Shown: positions 33,474 through 44,602 of the stretch, piece by piece | Position numbering within the stretch: the stretch's first letter is position 1 | Layout of the letters: each line of letters opens with the position of its first letter | Origin: Dendrolimus kikuchii | Taxonomy: Eukaryota; Arthropoda; Insecta; Lepidoptera; Lasiocampidae | Assembly (NCBI GenBank): GCA_019925095.2 | Contig: CM034389.1 | Span: 2,564,001 to 2,628,000 of the forward strand | Direction of reading: 5' to 3' | Length of the DNA: 64,000 bases | Program-made: the position numbers and the translations under genes | The notes under the pieces: model-generated | The model's input: the letters and a program-made list of their open reading frames with translations, nothing else | Told to the model about the DNA's origin: nothing | The model's database searches: none

Positions 33474-34113
33474 CACTGAACACACGCTGGATAAACCCAA
33501 CCACTACATCAGATTCGATAACCCACAAATCCTCGCGAAAGAGAATCGTTTCATACCTAGAATGATGCGTGAGGCTATTGAAATCAAAAAACACCCAAAT
33601 TTCAATAGAGAAGATGGTTGGCAAGTACCACCTGTTTGGGATCCAATTATCAAAACTATTAAGGCCCAAACCCAGCAAAAACCAGCTGCCAGACCTCAAG
33701 ACACTGTGAGCTCTTTCTGCGTACAACGAAACACAAACCAACTTGACTGATAATTACTTTTATTTTCCTTCCACCCATTTTAATATTATATAAAATTATT
33801 AGAGCTAGGCATGTTTGCTGAAGAGTTTCTTGCGCCGCTTCTTCTCTTCAAGCCATAACATGTTGCGAAGCGGTAGTAAATTAGATTAGGCTCCCATAGA
33901 GTAAATAATAACCATAAACAAAATTAAAAATAAAATTAAATAATTAAAATTAATAAGTTGGCGGTAGGCTAAATAAAACTTTAACAATACTCGTTGACAC
34001 TTGACATCTTTGTCTTCCGTGATCACGGCCACTGAAAAGTGGCCGAAACGTCGGAGAAACCAAAATCAAATAAAATTACCGCGCTTAAAACCGTTAAAAC
34101 GTAGTTTTATTAT
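33474..34113 (+). mobile_element. Penelope-like element, 3' end
   Basis: 33474-33750 encodes NHYIRFDNPQILAKENRFIP, then MREAIEIKKHPNFNREDGW and a short tail, ending at a stop. This matches my memory of the C-terminus of insect Penelope-like proteins, where a GIY-YIG endonuclease follows the reverse transcriptase. A 3' region with 'gtgatcacggccactgaaaa' and 'cgcgcttaaaaccgtt' follows. The flanks share 'agatagatagat', but this is also host minisatellite. Confidence 0.65.
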
Positions 34114-34480
34114 AGATAGATAGATGTTTAGAAAGGGACAGATAGTAAATAAAAGAATAACGAAATACCGGGCAGCTTAAAAGTTGAGTTCAGTTCAAGA
34201 CAGCGAAGCGACAAGAGCGATATGGAAGAGTTGGAAGAAAAGTTTAATAGAAGACAGTGACGAGTTAAGTGGTGGATTTAGTGACAAGTTTAGTGGACAG
34301 CTAAGTGAAAGAGGAGTGTGGCGTAGTTCGAGAGACGAACCAGAAGCGAGCTACACGCGGTAATATCGGAGATGAGCGCGGCAGTAGCAGGAGGTGGTCT
34401 ACGCAATATCGGCGACGGTATTGTGAGCGAGACACTAGTGTCTCGCTCGTCGTCGGGACAGTGCATCGTTAGTCGTGCGT

Positions 34481-34839
34481 GGGGGTCATTAGCTATCAAT
34501 GGAGCAAAGGATTCATCACCCCCGCTGACGAAGTGAATGTGTTCTGATTCCCGGGGCACATTCAGGCACTTTTTGCGCTGGATCGGACTGGGCGTAACTA
34601 CGTTCTAAGTCTCAGCCTTTCCTACATAAAAAGCGCGGGGCACATGGGAGGAGGCTGGTTTTAGTGGGTAGTGGTTTTTGCCCGTGCAACTTCTCTGAGT
34701 CTCCACACAAGCTGGCTTGATTATTGTTCGGATTACCCCTTATCAAAGGGGAAAGCCTTCACGATCAACTATGATCTAATCCCTTGCAAAGGATCCCAGT
34801 ATTGTGCGTGAAAAGTATTTCCCGCGCCTAAAAAAAAAA
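34481..34839 (+). mobile_element. R1-clade LINE 3' UTR
   Basis: Matches 930-1249, poly-A at right. Flanked by 'gttagtcgtgcgt' at 34468-34480 and 34841-34853, an exact 13-bp target duplication inside the LTR. Confidence 0.75.
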
Positions 34840-35042
34840 TGTTAGTCGTGCGTATACGGGCAATCCTGCAGAGAGGTATTACGTGCGGCTGTTGTAAGTC
34901 AATAAAAGCGTTACTTAAAAGAGCTGGTGTTTCCTTCCAATCCCAAGTGTGTACCCCCGCTCGCACGTAACAATATGTATATACATACAAAATATGATAA
35001 ACAATGCAATATTCTAACTAATACATCGTTACATTATACATA

Positions 35043-35083
35043 CTAGTGGTCGCCCGTGGTCGAAATTCGACCATAGTAATTTG
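35043..35083 (-). repeat. terminus of repeat X
   Basis: CTAGTGGTCGCCCGTGGTCG and 'aaattcgaccata', matching the ends of the copies at 17940-18270 and 53290-53330; cut by SINE-A. Confidence 0.55.
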
Positions 35084-35425
35084 TTTTTTTTTATTGCAAG
35101 AGATCAGCAGACAGGCAGACGGCCCACTTGATGGAAAGCGGTTACCATCGCCTATGGACATTTGCACCACCAAAGTTGCTACAAATGCGCTGCTGCTCTC
35201 TTAAGGGAGACTGGAACCTGGTCACTAGTGCCGGAACACAACTCAAGGTTGTTATGGCGGCATACTTTAGACCAGGGGCGGTAGCCATCTAGTCGGGCAA
35301 ATGCCCTACCACCTGGCTGTGGGTTGTTTTGTTCTTACGACAGGCCGCCCAGCCGCAGGAAATTGTATTCTTTCTCCGTTCCTACACGGATAAACTGTCT
35401 GCTGATCTCCTGCAATAAAAAAAAT
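35084..35425 (-). mobile_element. SINE-A with inverted extra 3' end
   Basis: 35084-35393 is a full SINE-A on the minus strand. It is followed directly by 'ctgtctgctgatctcctgca' and poly-A (35394-35425), the 3' end of the same family on the plus strand, so the whole has inverted ~30-bp termini. Confidence 0.8.
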
Positions 35426-35898
35426 ATGCCTAAAAAATTACACGATGAATTGAAAACCTCCCCTTAAACAACTACGTAATTCAAATCCAATCCATACAGT
35501 CAGCTATCAATCAACACATTTCACCCGGCCATTTCGCAGTTCAACCAAAGTTCAACATTGACAGCGGCATGAACCCAATCCTTTTTTCCCTCATCGGCGC
35601 ACAGTAGCTGATTACAAATAGCCGGCCATGAGCCCGCCATTTATTTTATATAGGAAACTTTCACGAAAACAGATACAGATCTGGGGCGAAAGAATCAGAC
35701 GGTTCGCCAAATGGCCGAAAACAAACTTGATACGTAACTTGATGGTTGGAAAAAGAAAATTCTGATGCGTGCCTTTGTGTTAGTTAGGTTTGTTTTAACT
35801 TTTTGACTTCAATATCTTTACAAAGTTTATTTGTTTTCTTTTGCCTTAGCCCAATAATTTCATGTCAGAAGAATATCATTTCCTTGTATATTCGTCTA
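35426..35898. other. unassigned sequence
   Basis: Nothing recognised. Confidence 0.35.
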
Positions 35899-35929
35899 CT
35901 AGCGGACCCGGCAGATGTTTAAAAAAAAT

Positions 35930-36172
35930 GTGTGCTGGGGCACATAGTAGAAGTAAAACTTCAACGGACAAGTGGAAAAACGAATGGCAACGGATAAGTG
36001 ACAAAATGAATCGCAACAAAATTTTTACTTGAAATTTTACGGGCAGATTGTTAATGTACTTGTCCAATTTGAAAACCTGCCCGTAAAATTTCAACTTAAA
36101 TTTTTGTTGCCATTCGTTTTCCCACTTGTCCGTTGAAGTTCCACTTCTACTATGTGTCCCAGCACACATTTC
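35930..36172. repeat. large inverted repeat (~110-bp arms)
   Basis: The left arm 'tgtgctggggcacatagtag...' is mirrored on the right by '...ctactatgtgtcccagcaca'. Arms share 'ttcaacggacaagtgg' and 'aacgaatggcaac' in opposite orientation, and inner parts pair around 36050-36080 ('cgggcagatt' / 'cctgcccg'). Confidence 0.9.
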
Positions 36173-36464
36173 GATTTTTCGCAGGTTTACTGCGAATTAT
36201 GATTTGGTTTGGTTAGGTACATTTTAATTAATGCATTTTTTATTTTATTAAACAAAAATAACTGAATTCGTATCGGAACCAAAGAACGCATCCATAGTCT
36301 ACTCTAAAATTATACCGCCTCTCACCACGTCTAGTCTAAATTTATGCCGCTCCTCCACGCGGCCGTGACGCTTTTTTGTGACAGAAACATCCTAAGACCC
36401 CCGTTTATATAGAAGTTTCACTTCAAAAATAGGAAATCATGAACTGGACAGAAGCGACATCTAC

Positions 36465-38135
36465 CGGGTCTAATTTTGAATCTAAATCATCCCGGACACA
36501 CGCAGATACACAGAAAACATATCATCAAAATGCTAATACCAAATTCAGTGTCACGTATCGGATCCAATGTGAATCTAGATCATGGCGGCTCCCACTCAAA
36601 TACACAGAAAACATCTGATCAAAATGCTAATACCGATACCAGTGCCACGTATCGGATCCAATTATCAAACTTGATCATCCAGGTACTCACTCAAATACAC
36701 AGAAAACATCTCATAAAAATGCTAATACCGATACCAGTGCCTCATATCGGATCCAATTGTGAATCTAGTCATCCAGGTTGCCACTCAAATACACAGAAAA
36801 CATCTCATCAAAATGCCGATACCGATACCAGTGCCTCATATCGGATCCAATTGTGAATCTAGTCATCCAGGTTCCCACTCAAATACACAGAAAACATCTC
36901 ATCAAAATGCTAATACTGATACCAGTGCCACGTATTAGATCCAATTGTGAATCTAGTCATCCAGGTTCCCACTCAAATACACAGAAAACATCTCATCAAA
37001 ATGCTAATACTGATACCAGTGCCACGTATTAGATCCAATTGTGAATCTAGTCATCCAGGTTCCCACTCAAATACACAGAAAACATCTCCTCAAAATGCCG
37101 ATACCGATACCAGTGCCTCATATCGGATCCAACTGTGAATCTAGTCATCCAGGTTCCCACTCAAATACACAGAAAACATCTCATCAAAATGCTAATACTG
37201 ATACCAGTGCCACGTATCAGATCCAATTGTGAATCTAGTCATCCAGTTTCCCACTCAAATACACAGATAACATCTCATCAAAATGCCGATACCGATACCA
37301 GTGCCTCATATCGGATCCAATTGTGAATCTAGTCATCCAGGTTCCCACTCAAATACACAGAAAACATCTCATCAAAATGCCGTTACCGCTACCAGTGCCT
37401 CATATCGGATCCAATTGTGAATCTAGTCATCCAGGTTCCCACTCAAATACACAGAAAACATCTCATCAAAATGTCGATACCGATACCAGTGCCTCATATC
37501 GGATCCAATTGTGAATCTAGTCATCCAGGTTCCCACTCAAATACACAGAAAACATCTCATCAAAATGCCGATACCGATACCAGTGCCTCATATCGGATCC
37601 AATTGTGAATCTAGTCATCCAGGTTCCCACTCAAATACACAGAAAACATCTCATCAAAATGCTAATACTGATACCAGTGCCACGTATCGGATCCAATTGT
37701 GAATCTAGTCATCCAGGTTCCCACTCAAATACACAGAAAACATCTCATCAAAATGCTAATACTGATACCAGTGCCACGTATCGGATCCAATTGTGAATCT
37801 AGTCATCCAGGTTCCCACTCAAATACACAGAAAACATCTCATCAAAATGCCGATACCGATACCAGTGCCTCATATCGGATCCAATTGTGAATCTAGTCAT
37901 CCAGGTTCCCACTCAAATACATATAAAACATCAAAATCCTAATACCAATATCAGTGTCACGTATCGGATCCAATGTGAATCTAGATCATCCCGGTACCCG
38001 CTCAAATACACAGAAAACATCTCATAAAAATGCTAATACCGATACCAGTGCCACGTATCGGATCCAATTATCAATCTTGATCATCCCGGTACCCACTCAA
38101 ATACACAGAAAACATCTCATCTAAATGCCGGAACC
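36465..38135 (+). repeat. 94-bp tandem array, about 18 copies
   Basis: 'gaatctagtcatccaggttc' repeats every 94 bp, with 'cggatccaattgt' at the unit end. Two unit types alternate irregularly: one with 'ccgataccgataccagtgcc', the other with 'ctaatactgataccagtgcc'. The apparent 63-codon ORFs are by-products of a period not divisible by three. Confidence 0.95.
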
Positions 38136-38140
38136 CGATA

Positions 38141-38620
38141 TCGAACCCCAGAGGCCGTCAAAATTTACAATACATACACCCAATGAAGATTTACTTTTTA
38201 ATTAAGCCCCAAATCGGATTACGTATTTAGATTTTCCGCTGTATCTCGTAAACACGAAGATAATAACTGAATTAAATAGCGGATTACTTTCCATCTAATT
38301 ATGTAAATTAATATGGGTATTGTTTTCATAATTTTAGCACCGAAAAAATATGAAGCAGCGTATATTTGTTATATCCGTATAGAACCCAATTATAAGACAT
38401 ACCTTAAAAGCTACAAGGTGATGTGGTAGAGGGCTGGTCACGCCTGATGCAGGAGCCGAGACCTGGATTGGAGATCTCTTGGTAATTATACTCGTAAGTT
38501 GTTGGTAGGCTAGTCGTTGGACCTTTAGGATACATTGCTTGAAGACTTACGTATTTAGGGATTGTAGGACAATTGAATGGTCGAAGTCAAATTAGGGTGC
38601 TATTCTTTTTACTTCTTCGA
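38141..38620. other. unassigned sequence
   Basis: 38440-38500 ('ggagccgagacctggattgg') may be LINE-like; the rest is unrecognised. Confidence 0.35.
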
Positions 38621-39540
38621 TTGCTGAAAATTCAGTCATTCTCTCTGGAAGTTGTGCAGGAATATGTCTACCTTGGACAGAAAATACAGGTAGACAGGCA
38701 CAACTTCGAGGGGGAAGCCAATAAGAGGATTCAGTTGGGCTAGGCAGCATTCGATAAGCTTCGTCAAGTCTTCTCGTCGACTATTCCGCAATGCTTGAAG
38801 ACAAAAGTCTTCGAGCAGTGCGTTCTCCCCGTCCTGACTTACGGGGCCGAGACATGGACACTGATGCCAGGATTGGTACCACAAGTTCCAAGTTCCAACG
38901 GGCTATAGAACGAGCTTTGTTGGGTGTTTCTCTTATGGATAAAATTAGAAATGAGGATATCCGTAAGAGAACCAAGGTAACTATCCGTGCAGGAACGGAG
39001 AAAGAATACAATTTCCTGCGGCCCGGCGGCCTGTCGTAAGAGGCGACTAAACAACCCACAGCCAGGTGGTAGAGTATTTGCTCGACTGGATGGCGACCAC
39101 CCCTGGTCTAGAGTATGCCGCCATAACAATCTTGTATTGTGTTCCGGCATTAGTGACCAGGTTCCAGTCTCCTTTAAGAGAGCAGCAGCGCATTTGTAGC
39201 ACCTTTGGTGTTGCAAATGTCCATAGGCGATGGTAACCGCTTTCCACTAAGTGGGCCGTCTGCCTGTCTGCTGAACTCCTGCAATAAAAAAAAAAAAAAA
39301 AACCGACATAGCTCGCAAAATTAGCACGTTGAAGTGGCAGTAGGCCGGTCACGTCTGCCGCTGGACCGATGGCTGATGGAGCAGACGAGTCCTGGAGTGG
39401 AGACCGTCTCGGTAAACGTATTGTCGGACGGCCTCCAGCCCGATTCCGCGACCTATGTAAGGTCGCGGAAGTCAGAGGACAGGGATCAGTGGCACCGTCT
39501 TGGAGAGGCCTACGTCCAGCAGTGAACTGTGAATAGCTGA
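38621..39540 (+). pseudogene. RTE-B LINE ORF C-terminal remnant
   Basis: Reads QEYVYLGQKIQVDRHNFEGE, ANKRIQLG, a stop, AAFDKLRQVF..IPQCLKTKV and VLPVLTYGAETW, then frameshifts into NELCWVFLLW-type shadow. After the SINE insertion it continues HVEVAVGRSRLPLDRW and ends EDRDQWHRLGEAYVQQ. This is the palm/thumb-to-C-terminus part of the common lepidopteran endonuclease-reverse transcriptase, with several breaks. Confidence 0.8.
38983..39302 (+). mobile_element. SINE-A inserted in RTE-B
   Basis: Full length with a long poly-A. RTE-B reads 'accaaggtaac' before it and 'aaccgacatagct' after, implying a 3-4-bp duplication. Confidence 0.85.
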
Positions 39541-39622
39541 CGACGATGTATAACTTATACCCTATTCAACGATTTAGTTTCCTTTTGACAAGTCGATCAT
39601 TGACCAATCCGTTCAATCCATT

Positions 39623-39876
39623 TGTCCGTGCAGGAACGGAGAACGAATACAATTCCATGCGGCTGAGGTGACAGAACAACCCACAGCCTGGGTAGGGTAT
39701 TTACCCATTTGAATGGCTACCACTCTTGGCTCAGAGTATGCCACCATAAAATCTTGATAAGAGAGCAGCAGAGCCTTTGTAGCACATTTATTGTTGCAAA
39801 TGTCCATAGGCGATGGTAACTGTTTTCCATTAGGTGAGCCGTCTGCCTGTCTGCTAAATTCGTGCAGTAAAAAAAA
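39623..39876 (+). mobile_element. SINE-A, degenerate
   Basis: Starts 'tgtccgtgcaggaacgg', lacks two internal blocks and ends 'gtgcagtaaaaaaa'; an older copy. Confidence 0.75.
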
Positions 39877-39942
39877 TTATATGCTAAATTCACCATGATG
39901 AGTAATAAATAAGCCATATAACCAATACTTTTACACTTAAAA

Positions 39943-40177
39943 GCAGAGCTTGAAATACTGGTAAAATGTGGCATCGTCATGTATGCTAATTTCAGATAAC
40001 GGTAAAAAAGCAATATCGTTGTAAAACTTACCGCTATTTCTAGCCATTTTACCGGTAAAAAATATAACGTTAATACTACTTTTAACGGTAACTCTAGCGT
40101 TATAACTATGTTTTGTTATTATCGCCGTTCTTTTTCACACGCAGATTGTCAAACAGCACTGTGCTGAGCGCGCGTAA
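39943..40177. other. possible DNA-transposon flank of mariner
   Basis: Repeated 'aacggtaa', 'ttaccggtaaaa' and 'cgttataac' motifs occur here and, after the mariner, at 41520-41660 ('tataacggtaaaaccat'). Starts CAGAGCTTG, which could be a hAT-type end; the other end was not found. Confidence 0.3.
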
Positions 40178-41463
40178 TAATAGGTTGCGGAAAAAGTTTT
40201 TTCGCATATAGTATGTATGAACTTGTAATAAGATCTCTTTGGCTATACCGTTTGTATCTGGTTGGTTTTGGTAACATTAAAAAGTTTGAATTTTAAAGAA
40301 GACAATTCCAAATTCAAATTAGGAAAATGTGTGATTTTCATTTGTTTTTCTTATTGTTAAAATGAGTGAATCTAATGAAGAAATTCGATACATTTTAAAA
40401 TTTTACTACAAAAAAGGTAAAACTGCAACACAAGCCGCGAAAAAAAATTGTGATGTTTATGGACCTAATGCAGTATCTGTGAGAGTAGCGCAAATTTGGT
40501 TTAAGCGTTTTCAATCCGGAAATTTTGATATCAAAGATGCAGGTCGCTCTGGTCGCCCTGTTACGGACAAAATTGATGCCATTTTTGAAAAATTGGAGCA
40601 AATTCGGCATATTAGTAGTTACGATGTAGCTGGAGAACTGGGAATTGACCACAAAACGTTTTCGGCGCATTTGAAAAAAGCTGGGTACACAAAAAAGTTC
40701 GATATTTGGGTGCCTCATGAGCTCACTTAAAGAAACCTAAAAAACGGGTACTCAGTTGTGATTATTTATTACGACGAAATGAAACCGAACCATTTTTGAA
40801 GAAAATGATAACTGGTGATGAAAAGTCGATCACGTACGACAAGAACGTGCGAAAAAGATCGTGGTCAAAGGCCGGTCAGGCTTCACAGACTGTGGCGAAA
40901 CCCGGGTTAACTCGCAACAAGGTGATGCTGTGTGTATGATGGGATTGGAAGGGCATTATTCATTATGAGCTATCACCGCCAGGCAAGACCATCGATTCTA
41001 AACTGTACTGCAAACAACTGATGAGATTAAAGCAAAAAGTTGAGAGAAAGCGGCCGGAATTAATCAACAGAAGGGGTGTGGTTTGTCACCACGATAACAC
41101 TAGACCTCACACGTCTTTAGCCACTCAGCAAAAATTACGAGAGTTTGGTTGGGAGGTGTTAATCCATCCGCCGTATAGTCCTGACCTTGTACCTTCAGAT
41201 TTTCATCTCTTTCGGTCTCTGCAGAATTCCTTAAGCAGTGTCAGGTTAGCATCACGAGAGGACTACCAAAACCACTTGTCGCAGTTTTTTGATCAGAAGC
41301 CCCAAAATTTTTATAGCAATGGGATCACGTCCCTACCTACAAGAAGGCAAAAAGTTATCCAACAAAATGGCACCTACATACTTTAGTCAAATATAAATAA
41401 ACTTTATAAAAAAATCTTTTGAATTTTTATATAAAATGCGAAGAAACTTTTTCCCCAAACTAA
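40178..41463 (+). mobile_element. mariner transposon, second copy
   Basis: Left end 'ataggttgcggaaaaagttt', right end 'aactttttccccaaacta'. Same family as 12394-13677, opposite orientation. Confidence 0.85.
40362..41386 (+). pseudogene. mariner transposase pseudogene
   Basis: N-terminal part MSESNEEIRYILKFYYKK through HELT is open (122 codons), then a nonsense codon at 40728-40730, a 1-bp deletion near 40745-40755 that shifts frame, and a second nonsense codon at 40937-40939 (second tryptophan of the CVWWDW motif). The last 121 codons are open and keep HHDNTRPH and YSPDLVPSDF. The DD34D residues are therefore still recognisable, but no functional enzyme is encoded. Confidence 0.9.
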
Positions 41464-41680
41464 TATTTAGAGTTGTCTGTCGATTGTTTAGATATCATGC
41501 AGTCGTAACAAAGACAATTCTTAAAAATGGCTTGAAATAAAGTTAATATTACCGATACGTATAACGTTATACATACAATATTTAACGTCGTATTATAACG
41601 GTAAAACCATAAAAGTTACCAAGTAATGGATAAAAAATATACCGTTATGGCAGTATCTTTTTCGGAAATACCTATATTTT

Positions 41681-42000
41681 ATCCGTGCAGGAACGGAGAA
41701 AGAATACAATTTCCTGCGGCCAGGCGGCCTGTCGTAAGAGGCGACAAAACAACCTACAGCCAGGTGGTAGGGCATTTGCCCGACTGGATGGCGACTACCC
41801 CTGATCTAGAGTATGCCGCCATAACAACCTTGTGTTGTGTTCCGGCATTAGTGACCAGGTTCCAGTCTCCCTTAAGAGGGCAGCAGCGCATTTGTTGCAC
41901 CTTTGGTGTTGCAAATGTCCATAGGCGATGGTAACCGCTTTCCATCAAGTGGGCCGTCTGCCTGTCTGCTGAACTCCTGCAATAAAAAAATAAAAAAAAA
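41681..42000 (+). mobile_element. SINE-A retroposon
   Basis: Full length, poly-A interrupted by one T. Confidence 0.85.
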
Positions 42001-42150
42001 ATATTTTTAAAGGTAATTGATAAAAGGTAAAAGCAAGACTATGACTTTTTGAGCCTAAAGTCTTTTTCAAAAGCATCCCTTTCACTTAGTTTGCCGTTTC
42101 ACATTCCTTCATAGCCATTGTTCCTACAAGCTATATGCTATATAAGCTAT

Positions 42151-42460
42151 ATCCACGCAGGAACGGAGAAAGAATACAATTCCCTGCGGCCGGGCGGCCT
42201 GTCCTGAGAGGCGACTTAACAACCCACAGCCAGGTGGTAGGGCATTTGCCCGACTGCATGGCTACCACGCCTAGTCTAAACAACCGCCATAACAACCTTG
42301 AGTTGTGTTCCGGCATTTGTGATCAGGTTCCAGTCTCCCTTAAGAAAGCAGAAGCGCATTTGTAGCAACTTTGGTGTTGCAAATGTCCATAGCTGATGGT
42401 AACCGCTTTCCATCAAGTGGGCCGTCTGCCTGTCTGCTGATCTCCTGCAATAAAAAAAAA
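42151..42460 (+). mobile_element. SINE-A retroposon
   Basis: Full length, starting 'atccacgcaggaacggag'. Confidence 0.85.
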
Positions 42461-42774
42461 TGCTACACAATTTTCTTGGTATAATAATACAGCACGTATT
42501 TATTTATTCAAAATCAGACGATTCAAATTCTGACAGGGGTCGTTGATTTTACAAAAATCTAATAATACCACTTTAGGTTTTTTTTGAGTGTTTATTCACT
42601 ATTTCGTATGTATTAGGATTTATCCCTGAAGGATCACTTGAAAAATCACGCTATATAATTGAAAATACCAAAAACAACACACAAACAAACAAAAATCAAA
42701 AAAAAAATTGCATTGTGTTTTACATCGTTCATGTTGTTTTTTTTAAATAGCATGTGAATTTTATAATATTACAA
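42461..42774. other. unassigned AT-rich sequence
   Basis: Nothing recognised. Confidence 0.35.
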
Positions 42775-43065
42775 GCTGATGCCCGCGACTTCGTCCGCGA
42801 GGTGCGGTTTTTTAACTATCCCACGGGAACTCTTTAATTTTTCGGGATCAAAAGTATCCTATATGTTGACCAGGGATATAAGCTATCACCATACAAAATT
42901 TCATTTAAATCGGTCCAGTCGTTTCGGAGATTAGCCGGCACAGAGAAACAAAAAATTTGAAAAAATCTAAATTAGTTCTATTTCACTTCTCACATCCCCC
43001 TGACTCGGTTTTAGCATATTTTTGTCATTGTACAGAAATTCGACCTCTACAGTTTTATTATATGT
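42775..43065 (-). mobile_element. Helitron-like element
   Basis: 'gctgatgcccgcgacttcgt', 'cccacgggaactctttaat' and 'ataagctatcaccatacaaa'. Near-identical to 50461-50760. Confidence 0.6.
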
Positions 43066-43159
43066 ATAGATAGATAGATTATCTATCATAATAGATAAAT
43101 CTATAAGTATTTATTTTTCTTCCTTGCCATTGGTAAAAAGTTAACAGTTCTTATATTAA

Positions 43160-43262
43160 CATACCATGACGCCTATTTCCCATAGAGGTAGGCAGGGATG
43201 CTGGATTTCCACTTGCTACGATCTTGACTTACATATTTTCCTTCAACTACAATCGACATTCA
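43160..43262 (-). repeat. RTE-D LINE 3' scrap
   Basis: 'catgacgcctatttcccata' and 'tttccacttgctacgatctt'. The second motif recurs at 45918-45945. Confidence 0.45.
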
Positions 43263-43287
43263 TTAATCTCTTTAGATTTTTTTTAAA

Positions 43288-43892
43288 ACATACATACATA
43301 CATAACTTCACACTAGTTCCCTTGCGGGATAGGCACGAACAACAGAGCGCCATTTAGGCTTATTCTTACACACCTCACTTGCTTCTTTGACATTCATAAC
43401 TCTTGTCATGCACGCTCGTCTGTTCTTAAGACTCATGACATCACCTTCTGCTAGTACACGATCAATTTGATCATGGAAGGTGTGTCGTGGCCTTCCACGA
43501 CTTCTGCATCCATCCACTTTTGCATTGTATATCTGTTTAGTCATTCTTTCATCATGCATTTTTCCCATATGCCCGAACCACCGGAGCATTCCTTTCCTTA
43601 CCTTCACCCCGACACTCTCTTTCAGACCAACTCTCTTTCTTACTTCGGTATTACGAACGCGGTCCGCGAGCGTCACTCCGCAGATTTTGCGCAGTGCTCG
43701 CATCTCGATCGCGTTTACTCTACTTTCATGTTCTCTCTTCTATACCCAACTCTCGCTTCCATACGTGAGCGTAGGTACCAGCACCGCGTTGTGTATGGCA
43801 AGCTGGGCCTTCTGGCTGAGGTTCTTAGCACCTAGAAATTTACCTAACGCTCCATTCACACTATTCCCCAAATTCACTATTCTTTCTATATC
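43288..43892 (-). mobile_element. RTE-A LINE, 605-bp 3' fragment
   Basis: Tail at left; flanks share 'ttttttttaa'. Ends in the IERRVNLGN coding region just 71 bp upstream of a host exon. Confidence 0.85.
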
Positions 43893-43963
43893 ATTTTTTT
43901 TAATAATTGCATTTATTTGAAAACCTATTATTGGTATGAAATATTAGATCTTTTTTGTTGCAG

Positions 43964-44107
43964 TGTGTACCAATACCAGGCCTGGGGTTCCGTCGTGGCT
44001 CCTACCGTTGCTTGTGCCGAAGAGGCTTCTACTTCCCAAATACAACAGCAGACAACAGATACTACAATGGCAGCGACATTGAAGAAGAGTACGAGAAGCA
44101 TTTGCTG
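43964..44107 (+). CDS. GPR158/179-like receptor, EGF-like exon
   Basis: Exactly 48 codons between acceptor 'ttttttgttgcag' and donor 'ctg|gtgaga', phase 0 at both ends. It encodes CVPIPGLGFRRGSYRCLCRR, then GFYFPNTTADNRYYNGSD and an acidic end EEEYEKHLL. The C..C.C spacing with GSYRC.CRRGFY is EGF-like and continues the KCKKKTTE end of the exon at 8233-8356, matching the EGF-like module between the Cache domain and membrane of GPR158. Two N-glycosylation sequons (NTT, NGS) agree with an extracellular position. Confidence 0.8.
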
Positions 44108-44280
44108 GTGAGATTCTAGCACTTGTGATTTTCGTTTCTAATGTTCTTCTCGGGGTTCTGTAGCCATTTTCTCATAAACTGAACCTTTATGAAGTCGTCA
44201 TTTCATCTGTCTGTCTACCCGTCTTCTATGGCACAGTAATTTTTCTCAGAAACTACTGGGTCTACATTCAAAAATAATGT

Positions 44281-44312
44281 AGGATACCCCCCCCCCCCCT
44301 CCCCCCATCCCG
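44281..44312 (+). repeat. poly-C tract
   Basis: About 13 consecutive C, one T, then six more C. Low complexity. Confidence 0.8.
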
Positions 44313-44332
44313 GTGGGCTGACGACTTACATA

Positions 44333-44488
44333 ATAATATTTTCTTAAGTTTTCGCGAAGACAAAGATCGTTGACACTTGACATCTTTGTCTTCCGTGATC
44401 ACGGCAACTGAAAAGTGGCCGAAACGTCGAAATAACCAAAATCAAATAAATTATCGCGCTTAAAACCGTTAAAACGTAGTTTTATTAT
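44333..44488 (+). mobile_element. Penelope-like 3' end fragment
   Basis: Carries 'cttgacatctttgtcttccg', 'aactgaaaagtggccgaaac' and 'aaccgttaaaacgtagtttt', as in 33990-34113; no coding part. Confidence 0.65.
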
Positions 44489-44511
44489 GACTTACAAAAT
44501 GTTACCGGTTG

Positions 44512-44602
44512 GGACTGGATGAGAAAGGTGGAGGACCGGGATAAGTGGCGCTAAATAGGGGAGACCTACGTCCAGCAGTGGCCGATGATAGACTGCCGAC
44601 AA
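44512..44602 (+). repeat. RTE-B LINE terminal scrap
   Basis: Encodes EDRDKWR...GETYVQQW, the extreme C-terminus of the family at 38621-39540. Confidence 0.6.

Larger units (their letters stand above)
33079..34972 (+). mobile_element. solo LTR (family L3) with nested insertions
   Basis: TGTGGCGAATG at 33079 and CGCACGTAACA at 34972 are flanked by ATAT on both sides (33075-33078, 34973-34976). An AATAAA signal ('gtcaataaaagcg') lies near 34900. Removing the Penelope-like (33474-34113) and R1 (34481-34839) insertions leaves roughly 0.9 kb. No internal coding region. Confidence 0.65.
35899..38140 (-). mobile_element. large Helitron-like element (tentative limits)
   Basis: CTAG at 35899 followed by 'cggacccggcagatg' is the family 3' end on the minus strand. 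The interior has a large hairpin and a 94-bp array whose unit resembles the ~125-bp units of Helitrons at 8489-8930. No replicase/helicase ORF, so non-autonomous. Confidence 0.5.

Noticed and set aside
33247..33741. 164-codon minus-strand ORF
   Set aside because: It crosses the 76-bp minisatellite and the antisense of the Penelope-like coding end; repeated YLSLSF motifs mirror the tandem units.
34020..34060. Hammerhead ribozyme in the Penelope-like end
   Set aside because: GAAAC is present but the CUGANGA core is not matched (CTGAAAA) and the region folds as a simple GNRA hairpin; kept only as a lead to test.
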